From the NCBI RefSeq assembly GCF_005221385.1, contig NZ_CP039904.1, forward strand, positions 620,001-684,000: DNA of 64,000 nt. The letters are read 5' to 3'. The position numbers were made by a program, and so were the translations under genes. Shown in pieces: positions 53,741 to 62,608 of the stretch (within the stretch, counting starts at the first letter, position 1; every line of letters starts with the position of its first letter). The notes under the pieces were generated by a model. The model was not told the DNA's origin, searched no databases, and saw nothing but the letters and a program-made list of their open reading frames with translations. The DNA is from Agrobacterium tumefaciens (lineage in GTDB: Bacteria > Pseudomonadota > Alphaproteobacteria > Rhizobiales > Rhizobiaceae).

Positions 53741-54622
53741 ATGACCGCCCCCTTTAAGAATATCGGTGTCATCGGAGCCGGTCAGATGGGGTGCGGCATC
53801 GCGCATGTTTCCGCCTTGGCGGGTTACAAGGTTCATATCTACGATCTCTCCAAGGATGGCATCGAAGCCGGCCTTGCCACGATCAACGGCAACCTCGCCC
53901 GCCAGGTCACCAACGGCAAGCTTTCCGACGACGCCCGCAAGCAGGCGCTGGCCCTTATCAGCGGATCGACCGATATTAACGACCTCGCACCGATGGATAT
54001 CGTCATCGAGGCCGCGACCGAGAACGAGGAGATCAAGCGCAAGATTTATGCGCAGGTCTGCCCTGCCCTGAAGCCGGAGGCGCTGCTCGCCACGAATACC
54101 TCATCGCTTTCGATCACCCGTCTCGCATCTGCAACCGACCGTCCCGAACAGTTCATGGGCATTCACTTCATGAACCCGGTGCCCGTGATGAAGCTCGTTG
54201 AACTGGTGCGCGGCATTGCCACCAACGAAAAGACCTTCGACGCGGCCAAGGACTATGTGCGGACGCTGGAAAAGGCGATCACAGTTGCCGAGGATTTCCC
54301 GGCCTTCATCGTCAACCGCATCCTGCTGCCGATGATCAACGAGGCGATCTATACGCTTTATGAAGGCGTCGGTTCGGTGGAAGCCATCGACACCGCCATG
54401 AAGCTCGGCGCCAACCACCCGATGGGACCATTGCAGCTTGCCGACTTCATCGGTCTCGACACCTGTTTGTCGATCATGCAGGTGCTGCATGACGGCCTGG
54501 CCGACAGCAAATACCGCCCCTGCCCGCTGCTGGTGAAATATGTCGAGGCCGGCTGGCTCGGCCGCAAATCCGGCCGTGGTTTTTACGACTATCGCGGCGA
54601 GACGCCGGTTCCGACACGCTGA
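53741..54622 (+). CDS. hbdA: 3-hydroxybutyryl-CoA dehydrogenase
   Basis: 293 aa with AGGAGAACAGCAT before the ATG. NAD-binding Rossmann fold NIGVIGAGQMGCGIAHVSAL (4-23), VIEAATENEEIKRKIY, LATNTSSLSITRLASAT, FMGIHFMNPVPVMKLVELVR (His/Glu dyad region), ITVAEDFPAFIVNRILLPMI, and C-terminal LGANHPMGPLQLADFIGLDT, GRKSGRGFYDY. It oxidises 3-hydroxyacyl-CoA (beta-oxidation, PHB or acetoacetyl-CoA metabolism). Separated from etfA by a terminator. Confidence 0.96.
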   Translation: MTAPFKNIGVIGAGQMGCGIAHVSALAGYKVHIYDLSKDGIEAGLATINGNLARQVTNGKLSDDARKQALALISGSTDINDLAPMDIVIEAATENEEIKRKIYAQVCPALKPEALLATNTSSLSITRLASATDRPEQFMGIHFMNPVPVMKLVELVRGIATNEKTFDAAKDYVRTLEKAITVAEDFPAFIVNRILLPMINEAIYTLYEGVGSVEAIDTAMKLGANHPMGPLQLADFIGLDTCLSIMQVLHDGLADSKYRPCPLLVKYVEAGWLGRKSGRGFYDYRGETPVPTR

Positions 54623-54637
54623 GGCGCAAGGATCAGC

Positions 54638-54666
54638 TGCGGGAGGAAGAACCGAACCCTCCCGCA
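54638..54666. terminator. Hairpin between convergent hbdA and tlpA
   Basis: Perfect 9-bp stem TGCGGGAGG / CCTCCCGCA with an 11-nt loop between convergent stops; no strong T run on either side. Confidence 0.45.
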
Positions 54667-54678
54667 CGACCGGAAAAA

Positions 54679-55347
54679 TTATCTAGCCTTCACCGCCGAT
54701 ACCAGCGCCTTGGCATCCTCACTGTCCCACGCCGCCGGGCCATTCATCGCCGCGAGCAGGCAGCCGTTTTCGTCAAGCAGCATGGTTGCCGGCAGGCCGA
54801 AGGCGAGGCCTTCCTTTTTTAGCGTGTTGAAGACACCCATGGAACTGTCGCGATAAAGCTTCAGCGCATCAATCTTGTATTCGTCCATGAAGGCTTTCGG
54901 CTTCTCGTCCGCGCCGATGTCGATATTGACGGTGACCACCTCGAAATCATTGCCGCCCTTTTCTTTCTCAAGCGCATTCAATGCCGGCATTTCCTCCCGG
55001 CATGGCACACACCATGTGGCCCAGAGGTTGAGCAGAACCGCCTTGCCCTTGAGATCGGTAAGCGTCATATCCTGCGCGTCCGGCCCCTTGAAAGACAACG
55101 GGACGACACGTGGTCTATCCGCGGCCGACATGGCAGCCACCTGCCCCTTCAGAAACGGTTTCAGCGAGGCAATGCGGTTTGCGGCACCCTCACATAAACC
55201 GGCGTCAGCGACCGCTGCCCCTTGAACAGGGCTCTCAGACCCAATATGCCTGAACCAGACCGCGCCCGCGCCGCACAAGACACCGGCAACGGCAGCAATT
55301 GCAACCAATCTGGCGGAAGGAAGCCTGAACGGCCTTTTTTCTGTCAT
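54679..55347 (-). CDS. tlpA: TlpA/CycY-like membrane-anchored thiol:disulfide oxidoreductase
   Basis: 222 aa with GGAGTATTCG before the ATG. One N-terminal membrane anchor ([19 protein letters not shown], about 13-31), then a periplasmic thioredoxin-fold domain: [20 protein letters not shown], active-site WCVPC (CxxC), [52 protein letters not shown] (cis-Pro LPAT). TlpA reduces cytochrome oxidase subunit and c-type cytochrome thiols. Divergent from argH, 24 bases apart. Confidence 0.92.
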   Translation of the reverse strand: MTEKRPFRLPSARLVAIAAVAGVLCGAGAVWFRHIGSESPVQGAAVADAGLCEGAANRIASLKPFLKGQVAAMSAADRPRVVPLSFKGPDAQDMTLTDLKGKAVLLNLWATWCVPCREEMPALNALEKEKGGNDFEVVTVNIDIGADEKPKAFMDEYKIDALKLYRDSSMGVFNTLKKEGLAFGLPATMLLDENGCLLAAMNGPAAWDSEDAKALVSAVKAR

Positions 55348-55371
55348 CGAATACTCCAGGGCACTGCGAAC

Positions 55372-56772
55372 ATGGCTGACGGCACAGATCAGAAATCCTC
55401 CAACCAGATGTGGGGCGGACGTTTCGCTTCCGGGCCATCAGCCATCATGGAAGAGATAAATGCCTCCATCGGCTTCGACAAGAAGCTTTATGCCCAGGAC
55501 ATCCGCGGCTCTATGGCGCACGCCACCATGCTGGCATCTAAAGGCATTATTTCGCCGGAAGATAAAGACAAGATCATCGAGGGCCTGAACACGATCCTGT
55601 CAGAAATCGAAGCCGGCACCTTTGAATTCTCGCGCAAGCTCGAAGATATTCACATGAACATCGAGGCGCGTCTTGCGACCCTCATCGGCACGGCAGCCGG
55701 CCGCCTGCACACGGCCCGTTCGCGCAACGACCAGGTGGCGCTCGATTTCCGCCTCTGGGTCAAGGAAGAATTGCAGAAGACTGAAGCGCTGCTGACCGCG
55801 CTTATCGCCGCCTTCCTCGACCGCGCCGAAGAAAATGCCGATACGGTGATGCCGGGCTTCACCCATCTGCAGACGGCCCAGCCCGTCACTTTCGGTCACC
55901 ATTGCATGGCCTATGTGGAAATGTTCGGCCGTGACCGCGCCCGCGTGCGCCACGCCATCGAGCATATGGATGAAAGCCCGATTGGTGCGGCCGCACTCGC
56001 CGGCACCGGCTATCCCATCGACCGTCATATGACGGCAAAGGCGCTCGGTTTCCGCGAACCTACCCGCAATTCCATAGACACAGTCTCCGACCGCGATTTC
56101 GCGCTGGAATTCCTGTCGATCGCCTCGATCTGCGCCACGCATCTGTCGCGTCTCGCCGAGGAGATCGTCATCTGGTCGACACCGCAATTCGGCTTCATCC
56201 GCCTGTCGGACGCCTTCTCGACCGGCTCCTCGATCATGCCGCAGAAGAAGAACCCTGACGCCGCCGAACTGGTGCGCGCCAAGACCGGCCGCATCAACGG
56301 CTCGCTGATCGCACTTCTGACAGTCATGAAGGGCCTGCCGCTCGCCTATTCCAAGGACATGCAGGAAGACAAGGAACAGGTTTTCGATGCCGCCGAGAGC
56401 CTGGAACTGGCAATTGTCGCCATGACCGGCATGATCCGCGACCTCGAAGTGCGCAAGGACCGCATGCGCGCCGCCGCCGGCTCGGGTTATTCCACCGCCA
56501 CCGATCTTGCCGACTGGCTGGTGCGCGAGGCAGGCCTTCCTTTCCGCGATGCACACCATGTGACCGGCAATGCCGTGGCGCTGGCCGAAAAGAAAGGCTG
56601 CGATCTGGCCGACCTTTCGCTCGAAGAGCTTCAGGCCATCCACCCCGGTATTACCAAGGGTGTTTTCGACGTTCTGTCCGTCGAGGCTTCGGTCGCCAGC
56701 CGCACGAGCTTCGGCGGCACGGCCCCTTCGGAAGTGAAGAAGCAGATCGCCTGGTGGCGCGGACGCAACTGA
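55372..56772 (+). CDS. argH: Argininosuccinate lyase
   Basis: 466 aa from ATG 55372 (MADGTDQK...); the open frame starts earlier, inside the tlpA gene, without a site. It cleaves argininosuccinate to arginine and fumarate. Motifs: [80 protein letters not shown], and the superfamily signature [20 protein letters not shown]. Conserved downstream lptM and lysA are in the same order as in Agrobacterium/Rhizobium (from memory). Confidence 0.98.
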   Translation: MADGTDQKSSNQMWGGRFASGPSAIMEEINASIGFDKKLYAQDIRGSMAHATMLASKGIISPEDKDKIIEGLNTILSEIEAGTFEFSRKLEDIHMNIEARLATLIGTAAGRLHTARSRNDQVALDFRLWVKEELQKTEALLTALIAAFLDRAEENADTVMPGFTHLQTAQPVTFGHHCMAYVEMFGRDRARVRHAIEHMDESPIGAAALAGTGYPIDRHMTAKALGFREPTRNSIDTVSDRDFALEFLSIASICATHLSRLAEEIVIWSTPQFGFIRLSDAFSTGSSIMPQKKNPDAAELVRAKTGRINGSLIALLTVMKGLPLAYSKDMQEDKEQVFDAAESLELAIVAMTGMIRDLEVRKDRMRAAAGSGYSTATDLADWLVREAGLPFRDAHHVTGNAVALAEKKGCDLADLSLEELQAIHPGITKGVFDVLSVEASVASRTSFGGTAPSEVKKQIAWWRGRN

Positions 56773-56800
56773 TAAAATCGCGTTACGCTGCGATCACAAG

Positions 56801-56826
56801 AAACAGGGTGCACAAGCGCCCTGTTT
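56801..56826 (+). terminator. Terminator after argH
   Basis: 11-bp stem AAACAGGGTGC / GCGCCCTGTTT with one G-T pair and a 4-nt loop, followed by TT, 29 bases after the argH stop. Confidence 0.75.
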
Positions 56827-56866
56827 TTCGTTATCAGAGAGGCACATATTTCCTTTGGACAGGCTC

Positions 56867-57070
56867 ATGCTTTCAAAAACCGCGCGCAAACTCATCGTTC
56901 CCATCGGCATGACACTCGCTGTCAGCCTTGTTCTCAGCGCCTGCGGGCGTAAGGGCGACATCGATCCGCCGAGCACGCCGGTCGAAATGCGCAACAAGCG
57001 CAATGCCGACGGAACGGAGACGAAGCCGGCAACGGCGGAACGCCCGTTCATCCTCGACAAGCTTCTCTGA
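56867..57070 (+). CDS. lptM: Small lipoprotein, LptM-like
   Basis: 67 aa from ATG 56867 (a TTG 12 bases earlier is possible). Lipoprotein signal peptide IGMTLAVSLVLSAC with lipobox LSAC and the acylated Cys followed by GRKGDIDPP. That N-terminal C-G-(R/L)-KG-(D/P)-x-x-x-PP pattern matches LptM/YifL, an outer-membrane lipoprotein that helps LptD mature. The C-terminal end is polar. It lies between argH and lysA, as LptM homologues often do, and its stop is 13 bases before lysA. Confidence 0.82.
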   Translation: MLSKTARKLIVPIGMTLAVSLVLSACGRKGDIDPPSTPVEMRNKRNADGTETKPATAERPFILDKLL

Positions 57071-57083
57071 CGGGTAAAAAGCC

Positions 57084-58352
57084 GTGAACCATTTTGGCTA
57101 TATCGACGGCGTGCTGCACGCCGAAAACGTGCCCGTGCCCGAGATCGCCAAGGCGGTCGGCACACCCTTCTATGTCTATTCGACTGCAACGCTGGAGCGC
57201 CACTACAAGGTGTTCTCAGGTGCGTTTGCCGATGTGGACGCCATGGTCTGTTACGCCATGAAGGCCAATTCCAACCAGGCGGTGCTGAAGACGCTCGCAA
57301 AGTTCGGCGCTGGCATCGACGTCGTATCCGGCGGCGAATTGCGCCGCGCGCTTGGCGCTGGCGTGCCGGCAAGCCGCATCATGTTCTCCGGCGTCGGCAA
57401 GACGGTGGCGGAAATGGATTACGCGCTTGAAGCGGGTATCTACTGTTTCAACATCGAATCCGAGCCGGAACTGGAAGTCCTCAACCTGCGCGCGGTCAAG
57501 GTGGGCAAGCGGGCGCATGTCTCCTTCCGCATCAATCCGGATGTGGATGCGCGCACCCACGCGAAGATTTCCACCGGCAAGAAGGAAAACAAGTTCGGCA
57601 TTTCCTATGAACGGGCGCGGGCGGTCTATGCCCATGCCGCCACTTTGCCCGGCATCGAAGTCACCGGCATCGACATGCATATCGGCAGCCAGATCACCGA
57701 ATTGCAGCCCTTCGAGGATGCCTTCCGCTTGCTGCGCGAACTCGTGGAAGTGCTGCGCGAGGATGGTCATGTGATCAGCCACGTCGATATTGGCGGTGGC
57801 CTTGGCATTCCCTATCGCGAGGATAACAATCCGCCGCCACTGCCGGATGCCTATGCGCATATCGTCAAAAACGAGCTGAAAAGCCTCAACTGCAAGATCG
57901 TCACCGAACCCGGACGCCTGATCGTCGGCAATGCCGGCATTCTGGTGACGGAAGTCATCTATGTAAAGGACGGCGGTGACAAGACCTTCGTAATCGTCGA
58001 TGGCGCGATGAACGACCTCATCCGCCCCACGCTTTACGAGGCCTATCACGGCATCCGCCCGGTGGTGCAGCCGGCCGAAGACACGCCGCGCATCAAGGCC
58101 GATATCGTCGGCCCGGTCTGCGAGACCGGCGATTATCTGGCGCTGGACCGGGAGATGGCCGCACCGCAGCCGGGCGACCTGATCGCCGTCAGTTCCGCTG
58201 GCGCCTATGGCGCGGTGCAGGCCGGCACCTATAACTCGCGCCTGCTGGTGCCGGAGGTGCTGGTGAAGGGTGACAAGTTCCACGTCATCCGTCCGCGTGG
58301 CACCTATGAAGAGCTGATCGCCCTCGATTCCGTACCGGCTTGGCTCGACTGA
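57084..58352 (+). CDS. lysA: Diaminopimelate decarboxylase
   Basis: 422 aa from GTG 57084. PLP enzyme, last step of lysine synthesis. Motifs: TPFYVYSTATLERHYKVF, MVCYAMKANSNQAVLKTLAK (PLP Lys in YAMKANS), GAGIDVVSGGELRRALGAGV, KFGISYERARAVYAHAATLP, MHIGSQITELQPFEDAF, HVDIGGGLGIPY, ILVTEVIYVKDGGDKTFVIV, GPVCETGDYLALDREMAAP and SSAGAYGAVQAGTYNSRLL. Short gap to lptM; cotranscription likely. Confidence 0.97.
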   Translation: MNHFGYIDGVLHAENVPVPEIAKAVGTPFYVYSTATLERHYKVFSGAFADVDAMVCYAMKANSNQAVLKTLAKFGAGIDVVSGGELRRALGAGVPASRIMFSGVGKTVAEMDYALEAGIYCFNIESEPELEVLNLRAVKVGKRAHVSFRINPDVDARTHAKISTGKKENKFGISYERARAVYAHAATLPGIEVTGIDMHIGSQITELQPFEDAFRLLRELVEVLREDGHVISHVDIGGGLGIPYREDNNPPPLPDAYAHIVKNELKSLNCKIVTEPGRLIVGNAGILVTEVIYVKDGGDKTFVIVDGAMNDLIRPTLYEAYHGIRPVVQPAEDTPRIKADIVGPVCETGDYLALDREMAAPQPGDLIAVSSAGAYGAVQAGTYNSRLLVPEVLVKGDKFHVIRPRGTYEELIALDSVPAWLD

Positions 58353-58410
58353 CCGTCTATCATACGGCTGGTCGATCACAATTGAGCGAAGCTGCCTAAA
58401 AAATGGGGGT

Positions 58411-58428
58411 GAGGGCTTAGGTGCCCTC
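58411..58428 (+). terminator. Possible hairpin after lysA
   Basis: Stem GAGGGC / GCCCTC with a 6-nt loop about 60 bases after the lysA stop; followed by GTCTTCG, no real T run. Weak candidate. Confidence 0.3.
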
Positions 58429-58527
58429 GTCTTCGCCACAAAGAATGTTATCCTTGCTCCAGTGATATGAACAGCTCGCCGTTCCGGGAATGGCGTTCGA
58501 CGTGGCCAGAACCGGGAGAACGGATTG

Positions 58528-61242
58528 ATGACCACAGCCGGAGAGGACAGGACAGGCAGAAAGCGCCCGACTGGCGCATTCGCGCAGCGGTCGGATCTTG
58601 CTCGACGGGTTGCCGCCAAGCGGTTCTTCGCGAAAATCGTGCTGTTTTCCGAAAAAATGGCCCCGAAGACGCTGTGGCCGCTATCCATCGCCGCCGTGTT
58701 TCTGGCGCTCGCCTGGTTCGGCCTGTACCGGCACATGCCGGATTTTCTGCGCCTCGGCATTGTTTTCGTCCTTGTTTTCGGTTTCATCACCACACTCCTG
58801 CCGATCGTGCGGTTGAAGTGGCCAACCGACAATGACGCCTCCCGTCTGCTGGAAGAACGTAATGGCATGGCGCACCAGCCGGTGGGCGTGCAGGAAGACG
58901 AACCGGCCTTTGATACCCCCTTTTCACGCACCTTGTGGAAAGAACACCAGATCCGCATGGCGGAGCGCATTGCCGCGCTCAATGCCGGCCTGCCGAAACC
59001 CGATATCGCCCGTTATGACCGCCTGGCGCTGCGCGCCGTTCCGGCATTGCTTCTGGTCACTGCTTTCGGTTTTTCCTATTCCAATGGTGCCGGCACGGTT
59101 GCAGATGCATTCCGCAGCCGGCCGGCCGTGGGTCCGCTCAATCCCGATATCCGTCTCGATGCCTGGGTCACACCGCCCGCCTATACCGGCCGCGCACCGA
59201 TTTTCCTGACCGGACGTGATGCGAGCGGCCGCGACGCGGTTTCCGTGCCGCAATCCTCCAAGCTGACGATCCGCATGACCGGCGGCGATGGCGGTGAGGA
59301 AGTGACCTTCGAGCCGGAAATGGCAGGCGCGTTGCAAAAGCTTGCGCCGGAAGCTGCACGTGCCGATAGTGCAAGCGGCGACGTCGCGGTTCAGACGCCG
59401 GCACGCTCGACGGATCAGCCTGTTGCTCCACGCACTTTCGCTATGGATGTCACCGAAAGCGGCATGATCAGTGCCAATGGCGAACAATGGGTGTTCAACG
59501 TCATTCCAGACCAGCCGCCCAGCATTGCCTTCGACAACATGCCGCGCCGCGCCGTCAACGGTGCGCTGGAAATCGGCTTCACCGCCAAGGACGATTATGG
59601 GCTGAAAGAAGCCCATGCCATCATCGAGCCGCTCGGCGTTGCAGAGGGGGCGACCGCGCTTTATCCGGCGCCGGAATTCAAGCTCGATCTGCCGCGGCAG
59701 AATAATCGCGAGATCAAGGGCCTGACCAGCCGCAACCTGACCGAACATCCTATGGCGGGAAAACGCGTGCGCATCACGCTGGTGGCCACCGATGGCGCCG
59801 GCCAGACCGGCCGCAGCCCCGCGCATGAAATGGTGCTGCCGGGCCGCAATTTCTCCGAACCACTGGCAGCTTCCATTGCCGAACAGCGACAGATATTCTC
59901 GCTCGACACGCGCCAGATGCCGAAGGCGATCGCCTATAACGAGGCGGTGGGCCTGCGGCCGGAAGAGACCATTCCCAACACGACGCACTATCTGCTGCTG
60001 CAATCGGCGCAGACCCGCATGCGGCTCGCCTATAATCAGGAAATGCTGAAGGACACAGCCGACTATCTCTGGGAAATCGCGCTCGGCATCGAGGATGGCG
60101 ATCTTTCGCAGGCGGAAAAACGCCTGCGCGATGCACAGAACGCGCTGTCCGAAGCGTTACAGCGCAATGCCTCGGATGAGGAAGTTGCCAAGCTGATGCA
60201 AGAGCTGCGCGAGGCGATGCAGCAATTCATGAGCGAGCTTGCGCAACGCATGCAGAACGCGCCGCAAGCCAACATGAACCAACAGGCGCAGAACGTGTTG
60301 CGCCAGCGCGATCTGGAAAACATGATGAACCAGATCGAGAACCTTGCCCGTTCCGGCAATCGCGACGCGGCGCAGGAAATGCTTTCGCAGCTGCAACGCA
60401 TGATGAACAATCTGCAGGCTGGCCGCCCGCAACGTCAGGGCCAGCAGGGGCAGCAGCAGAGCAGCAAGATGCGCCAGCAGATCGACAAGCTGGGCGAAAT
60501 TCTGCAGCAACAGCAGAAGCTGATGGATGAGACCTTCAAGCTCGATCAGGCGCTTCGCGACCGCATGCAGCGCGGCGACCCGCAGCAGGGCGGCGAAAGC
60601 GAAGACCAGCAGATGGGCGAAAACGGTGAGCAGCCACAGCAGGATCAGCAAGGCCAACAGGGGCAGCAGGGTCAACAGGGTCAAAATGGTCAGCCGGGCG
60701 GACAACAGCCAAGCGACCAGATGACCGCTGAACAGTTACGCGAGGCGCTGAAGAACCTGCGGGCGCAGCAGGATGCGCTCGGCAAGCAGCTCGGCGAATT
60801 GCAGCAGGGCCTTCGTGATCTCGGAATGGAACCGGGCGAAAACTTCGGCAAGGCGCAGCAGGAAATGCAGGGCGCCGGCGAGGCGCTGGGCAAGGGCCAG
60901 GGTGAGCAGGCCGTCGAAGGCCAGGGCAATGCGCTGAACGCGCTGCGCCAGGGCGCGCAGGACATGATGGGCCAGATCATGCAGGCCATGCGCCAGCAGG
61001 GTCAGCAGCCGGGGCAAGGGCAGGAAGGCATGGCCGGTCAGGGCGGACAGAACGGCCGCGACCCGCTCGGCCGCCCGCGCAGCACCACCGGCCCGGATTT
61101 CGGCGATCAGGTGAAGGTGCCGGACGAGATCGACGTGCAGCGCGCCCGCGAAATTCTTGAGGCCATCCGCGAAAAACTCGGCAACAATCCGCCCGGCGAA
61201 ATCGAACGGCGGTATCTGGAGCGATTGCTGGATATACGGTGA
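58528..61242 (+). CDS. TIGR02302/DUF4175 family membrane protein with Gln-rich C-terminal region
   Basis: 904 aa from ATG 58528 (GGGAGA nine bases upstream). Two N-terminal hydrophobic helices (WPLSIAAVFLALAWFGLYRH, FVLVFGFITTLLPIVRL) and a third near residue 170. A large, probably periplasmic, region has two Ig-like/beta domains. From about 500 a helical, Gln/Met-rich coiled-coil stretch (REAMQQFMSELAQRMQNA, LEEL-type repeats) runs through a very Gln/Gly-rich low-complexity segment (GQQGQQGQQGQNGQPGGQQ) to a conserved end EIDVQRAREILEAIREKLGN. Conserved in Rhizobiales as TIGR02302; function unknown to me. Confidence 0.88.
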   Translation: MTTAGEDRTGRKRPTGAFAQRSDLARRVAAKRFFAKIVLFSEKMAPKTLWPLSIAAVFLALAWFGLYRHMPDFLRLGIVFVLVFGFITTLLPIVRLKWPTDNDASRLLEERNGMAHQPVGVQEDEPAFDTPFSRTLWKEHQIRMAERIAALNAGLPKPDIARYDRLALRAVPALLLVTAFGFSYSNGAGTVADAFRSRPAVGPLNPDIRLDAWVTPPAYTGRAPIFLTGRDASGRDAVSVPQSSKLTIRMTGGDGGEEVTFEPEMAGALQKLAPEAARADSASGDVAVQTPARSTDQPVAPRTFAMDVTESGMISANGEQWVFNVIPDQPPSIAFDNMPRRAVNGALEIGFTAKDDYGLKEAHAIIEPLGVAEGATALYPAPEFKLDLPRQNNREIKGLTSRNLTEHPMAGKRVRITLVATDGAGQTGRSPAHEMVLPGRNFSEPLAASIAEQRQIFSLDTRQMPKAIAYNEAVGLRPEETIPNTTHYLLLQSAQTRMRLAYNQEMLKDTADYLWEIALGIEDGDLSQAEKRLRDAQNALSEALQRNASDEEVAKLMQELREAMQQFMSELAQRMQNAPQANMNQQAQNVLRQRDLENMMNQIENLARSGNRDAAQEMLSQLQRMMNNLQAGRPQRQGQQGQQQSSKMRQQIDKLGEILQQQQKLMDETFKLDQALRDRMQRGDPQQGGESEDQQMGENGEQPQQDQQGQQGQQGQQGQNGQPGGQQPSDQMTAEQLREALKNLRAQQDALGKQLGELQQGLRDLGMEPGENFGKAQQEMQGAGEALGKGQGEQAVEGQGNALNALRQGAQDMMGQIMQAMRQQGQQPGQGQEGMAGQGGQNGRDPLGRPRSTTGPDFGDQVKVPDEIDVQRAREILEAIREKLGNNPPGEIERRYLERLLDIR

Positions 61243-61328
61243 GGATCGGAAGCCATTCACGGCGATCCCGCCGCCTGTCACTAAGCCAGCACCGTGTCAA
61301 ATGTTGCTCGGAACGTCGCCAAATGCTC

Positions 61329-61421
61329 TACGTCATCCTCGGCCTTGTGCCGAGGATCTGCCAAGCTTCCATGCAACCGCTACGTTACAGATGCTCGGGA
61401 CAAGCCCGAGCATGACGCCAG
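61329..61421. repeat. RIME-like inverted intergenic palindromes
   Basis: CGTCATCCTCGGCCTTGTGC... at 61331-61360 and its relative in reverse (...CTCGGGACAAGCCCGAGCATGACG) at 61394-61417. Each is a palindrome around a CTTGT core, in the style of rhizobial intergenic mosaic elements (RIME). They sit between convergent genes. Confidence 0.6.
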
Positions 61422-61446
61422 AGAGAGCTGGCCACTCGGCAACAAA

Positions 61447-61471
61447 AAAGGCGGCCCGACAGGCCGCCCTT
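61447..61471 (-). terminator. Terminator of cpdR
   Basis: 7-bp stem GGCGGCC / GGCCGCC (61450-61456, 61462-61468). On the minus strand it is followed by TTTTTTG. It lies 23 bases past the cpdR stop. Confidence 0.75.
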
Positions 61472-61493
61472 TAAATCTCTGCAATCTCGCCGC

Positions 61494-61853
61494 TCAGGCC
61501 GCCAGCGCCCGCGCCACCGCCTTGCGAATATCCGGAAGCGCAAAGGGTTTGGAAACCACGTCCACAATCTTCGTCGCCAGATCATCAGCCCGTTCGCGCT
61601 GTTCGGCATAACCGGTCATCAGCAAGATACGCATGGCCGGGAAGCGTTCGGCGGCGCGGTGCGCCAGCTCGATGCCATCCATGACCGGCATGCGAATATC
61701 CGAAAGAAGAAGATCGAAACTGGTCTCCTGAAGCTTCTCCAGCCCCTGCTCGCCGTCAGCCGCCTCATGGGTCTCGTGACCGTCGAGACGCAGCGCGCGG
61801 GCGACGAAAGCCCGCAATGCATCCTCGTCTTCGGTAATCAGAATTTTCGCCAT
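61494..61853 (-). CDS. cpdR: CpdR-type single-domain response regulator
   Basis: 119 aa receiver domain only. Acidic pocket ITEDEDALRAF (E8, D9), phospho-acceptor D52 in LLLSDIRMPVMDG, T80 in LMTGYAEQ and K102 in VSKPFALPDI. The C-terminus ends RALAA; a terminal Ala-Ala is the ClpXP recognition signal of Caulobacter CpdR. Unphosphorylated CpdR brings ClpXP to its polar location and delivers substrates such as cell-cycle regulators; the CckA-ChpT phosphorelay inactivates it. Convergent with the TIGR02302 gene. Confidence 0.93.
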   Translation of the reverse strand: MAKILITEDEDALRAFVARALRLDGHETHEAADGEQGLEKLQETSFDLLLSDIRMPVMDGIELAHRAAERFPAMRILLMTGYAEQRERADDLATKIVDVVSKPFALPDIRKAVARALAA

Positions 61854-61995
61854 TAATCATTGCTCCTGGGCATCATTTCCAGCCATGAGCAACATCGCAG
61901 GCTCCTCTTTTCAAGAGGTAAACACCCAGGCTTTCGCTGGGTGAATGGTTAATGAGGCGTCTCCGCCCTGTGCCGTTCCGGCACGGCAAACATGC

Positions 61996-62538
61996 TCAGG
62001 CGTCGCCTGTCACCACGCCGACGAAAGGCAGTTCGCGGAAGGCATAAGCGACATCCATGCCGTAACCCACGACGAAATAGTCTGGACATTCGAAACCGAC
62101 ATAATCGGCCTCCAGATCTTCCTTGCGCTTGACCTTCTTGTCGAGCAGCACGGCAATGGTGACGTTACGCGCGCCGCGCTCGTAAAGCAGTTCCTTGGCG
62201 AAACGCAGCGTGCGGCCGGATTCGAGAATATCGTCGATCAGGAGCACATCGCGGTCCTTCACGTCGCTGTCGATATCCTTGACGATCCTCACCCCCTGCG
62301 AAACCGTGCCGGCGCCATAGCTCGATAGCGTGATGAATTCGACTTCGGGAGCAAGACCACTATCATGCAGCGCGCGGATAAGATCGGCTGCGAAAATAAA
62401 CGATCCCTTGAGCACGGCAATGACCAGCAAATCCTTGGTCGGGCCACCGGCAATGTGCTTGGCCATATCGCGATTGCGCTCGGCGATCTGCTCGGCGGTG
62501 TAAAGCGGCTCGATGTTTTTTCCACGGACGACGGGCAT
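61996..62538 (-). CDS. hpt: Hypoxanthine phosphoribosyltransferase
   Basis: 180 aa, family-typical. It salvages hypoxanthine (and guanine) to IMP/GMP with PRPP. Motifs: IEPLYTAEQIAERNRDMAKH, VIAVLKGSFIFAADLIRALH, PRPP loop RDVLLIDDILESGRTLRFAK and ARNVTIAVLLDKKVKRKEDL, then EADYVGFECPDYFVVGYGMD with the substrate-contacting YGMD. Cytoplasmic. Monocistronic by position. Confidence 0.95.
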   Translation of the reverse strand: MPVVRGKNIEPLYTAEQIAERNRDMAKHIAGGPTKDLLVIAVLKGSFIFAADLIRALHDSGLAPEVEFITLSSYGAGTVSQGVRIVKDIDSDVKDRDVLLIDDILESGRTLRFAKELLYERGARNVTIAVLLDKKVKRKEDLEADYVGFECPDYFVVGYGMDVAYAFRELPFVGVVTGDA

Positions 62539-62608
62539 TCTTTCTCCTGTGCTGCGCCTTGCCGATTTTACCTTTCAGTAAAAATACGAAGATCACGCGT
62601 TAGCACAG

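Noticed and set aside
57216..58982. A 588-codon minus-strand frame opposite lysA and the TIGR02302 gene
   Set aside because: Spans two real genes and their gap on the other strand; Arg/His-rich, no family features.
60400..60720. Repeated CAG/GGC triplets as a CRISPR or tandem-repeat array
   Set aside because: They encode the Gln/Gly-rich tail of the TIGR02302 protein in frame; there are no spacers.
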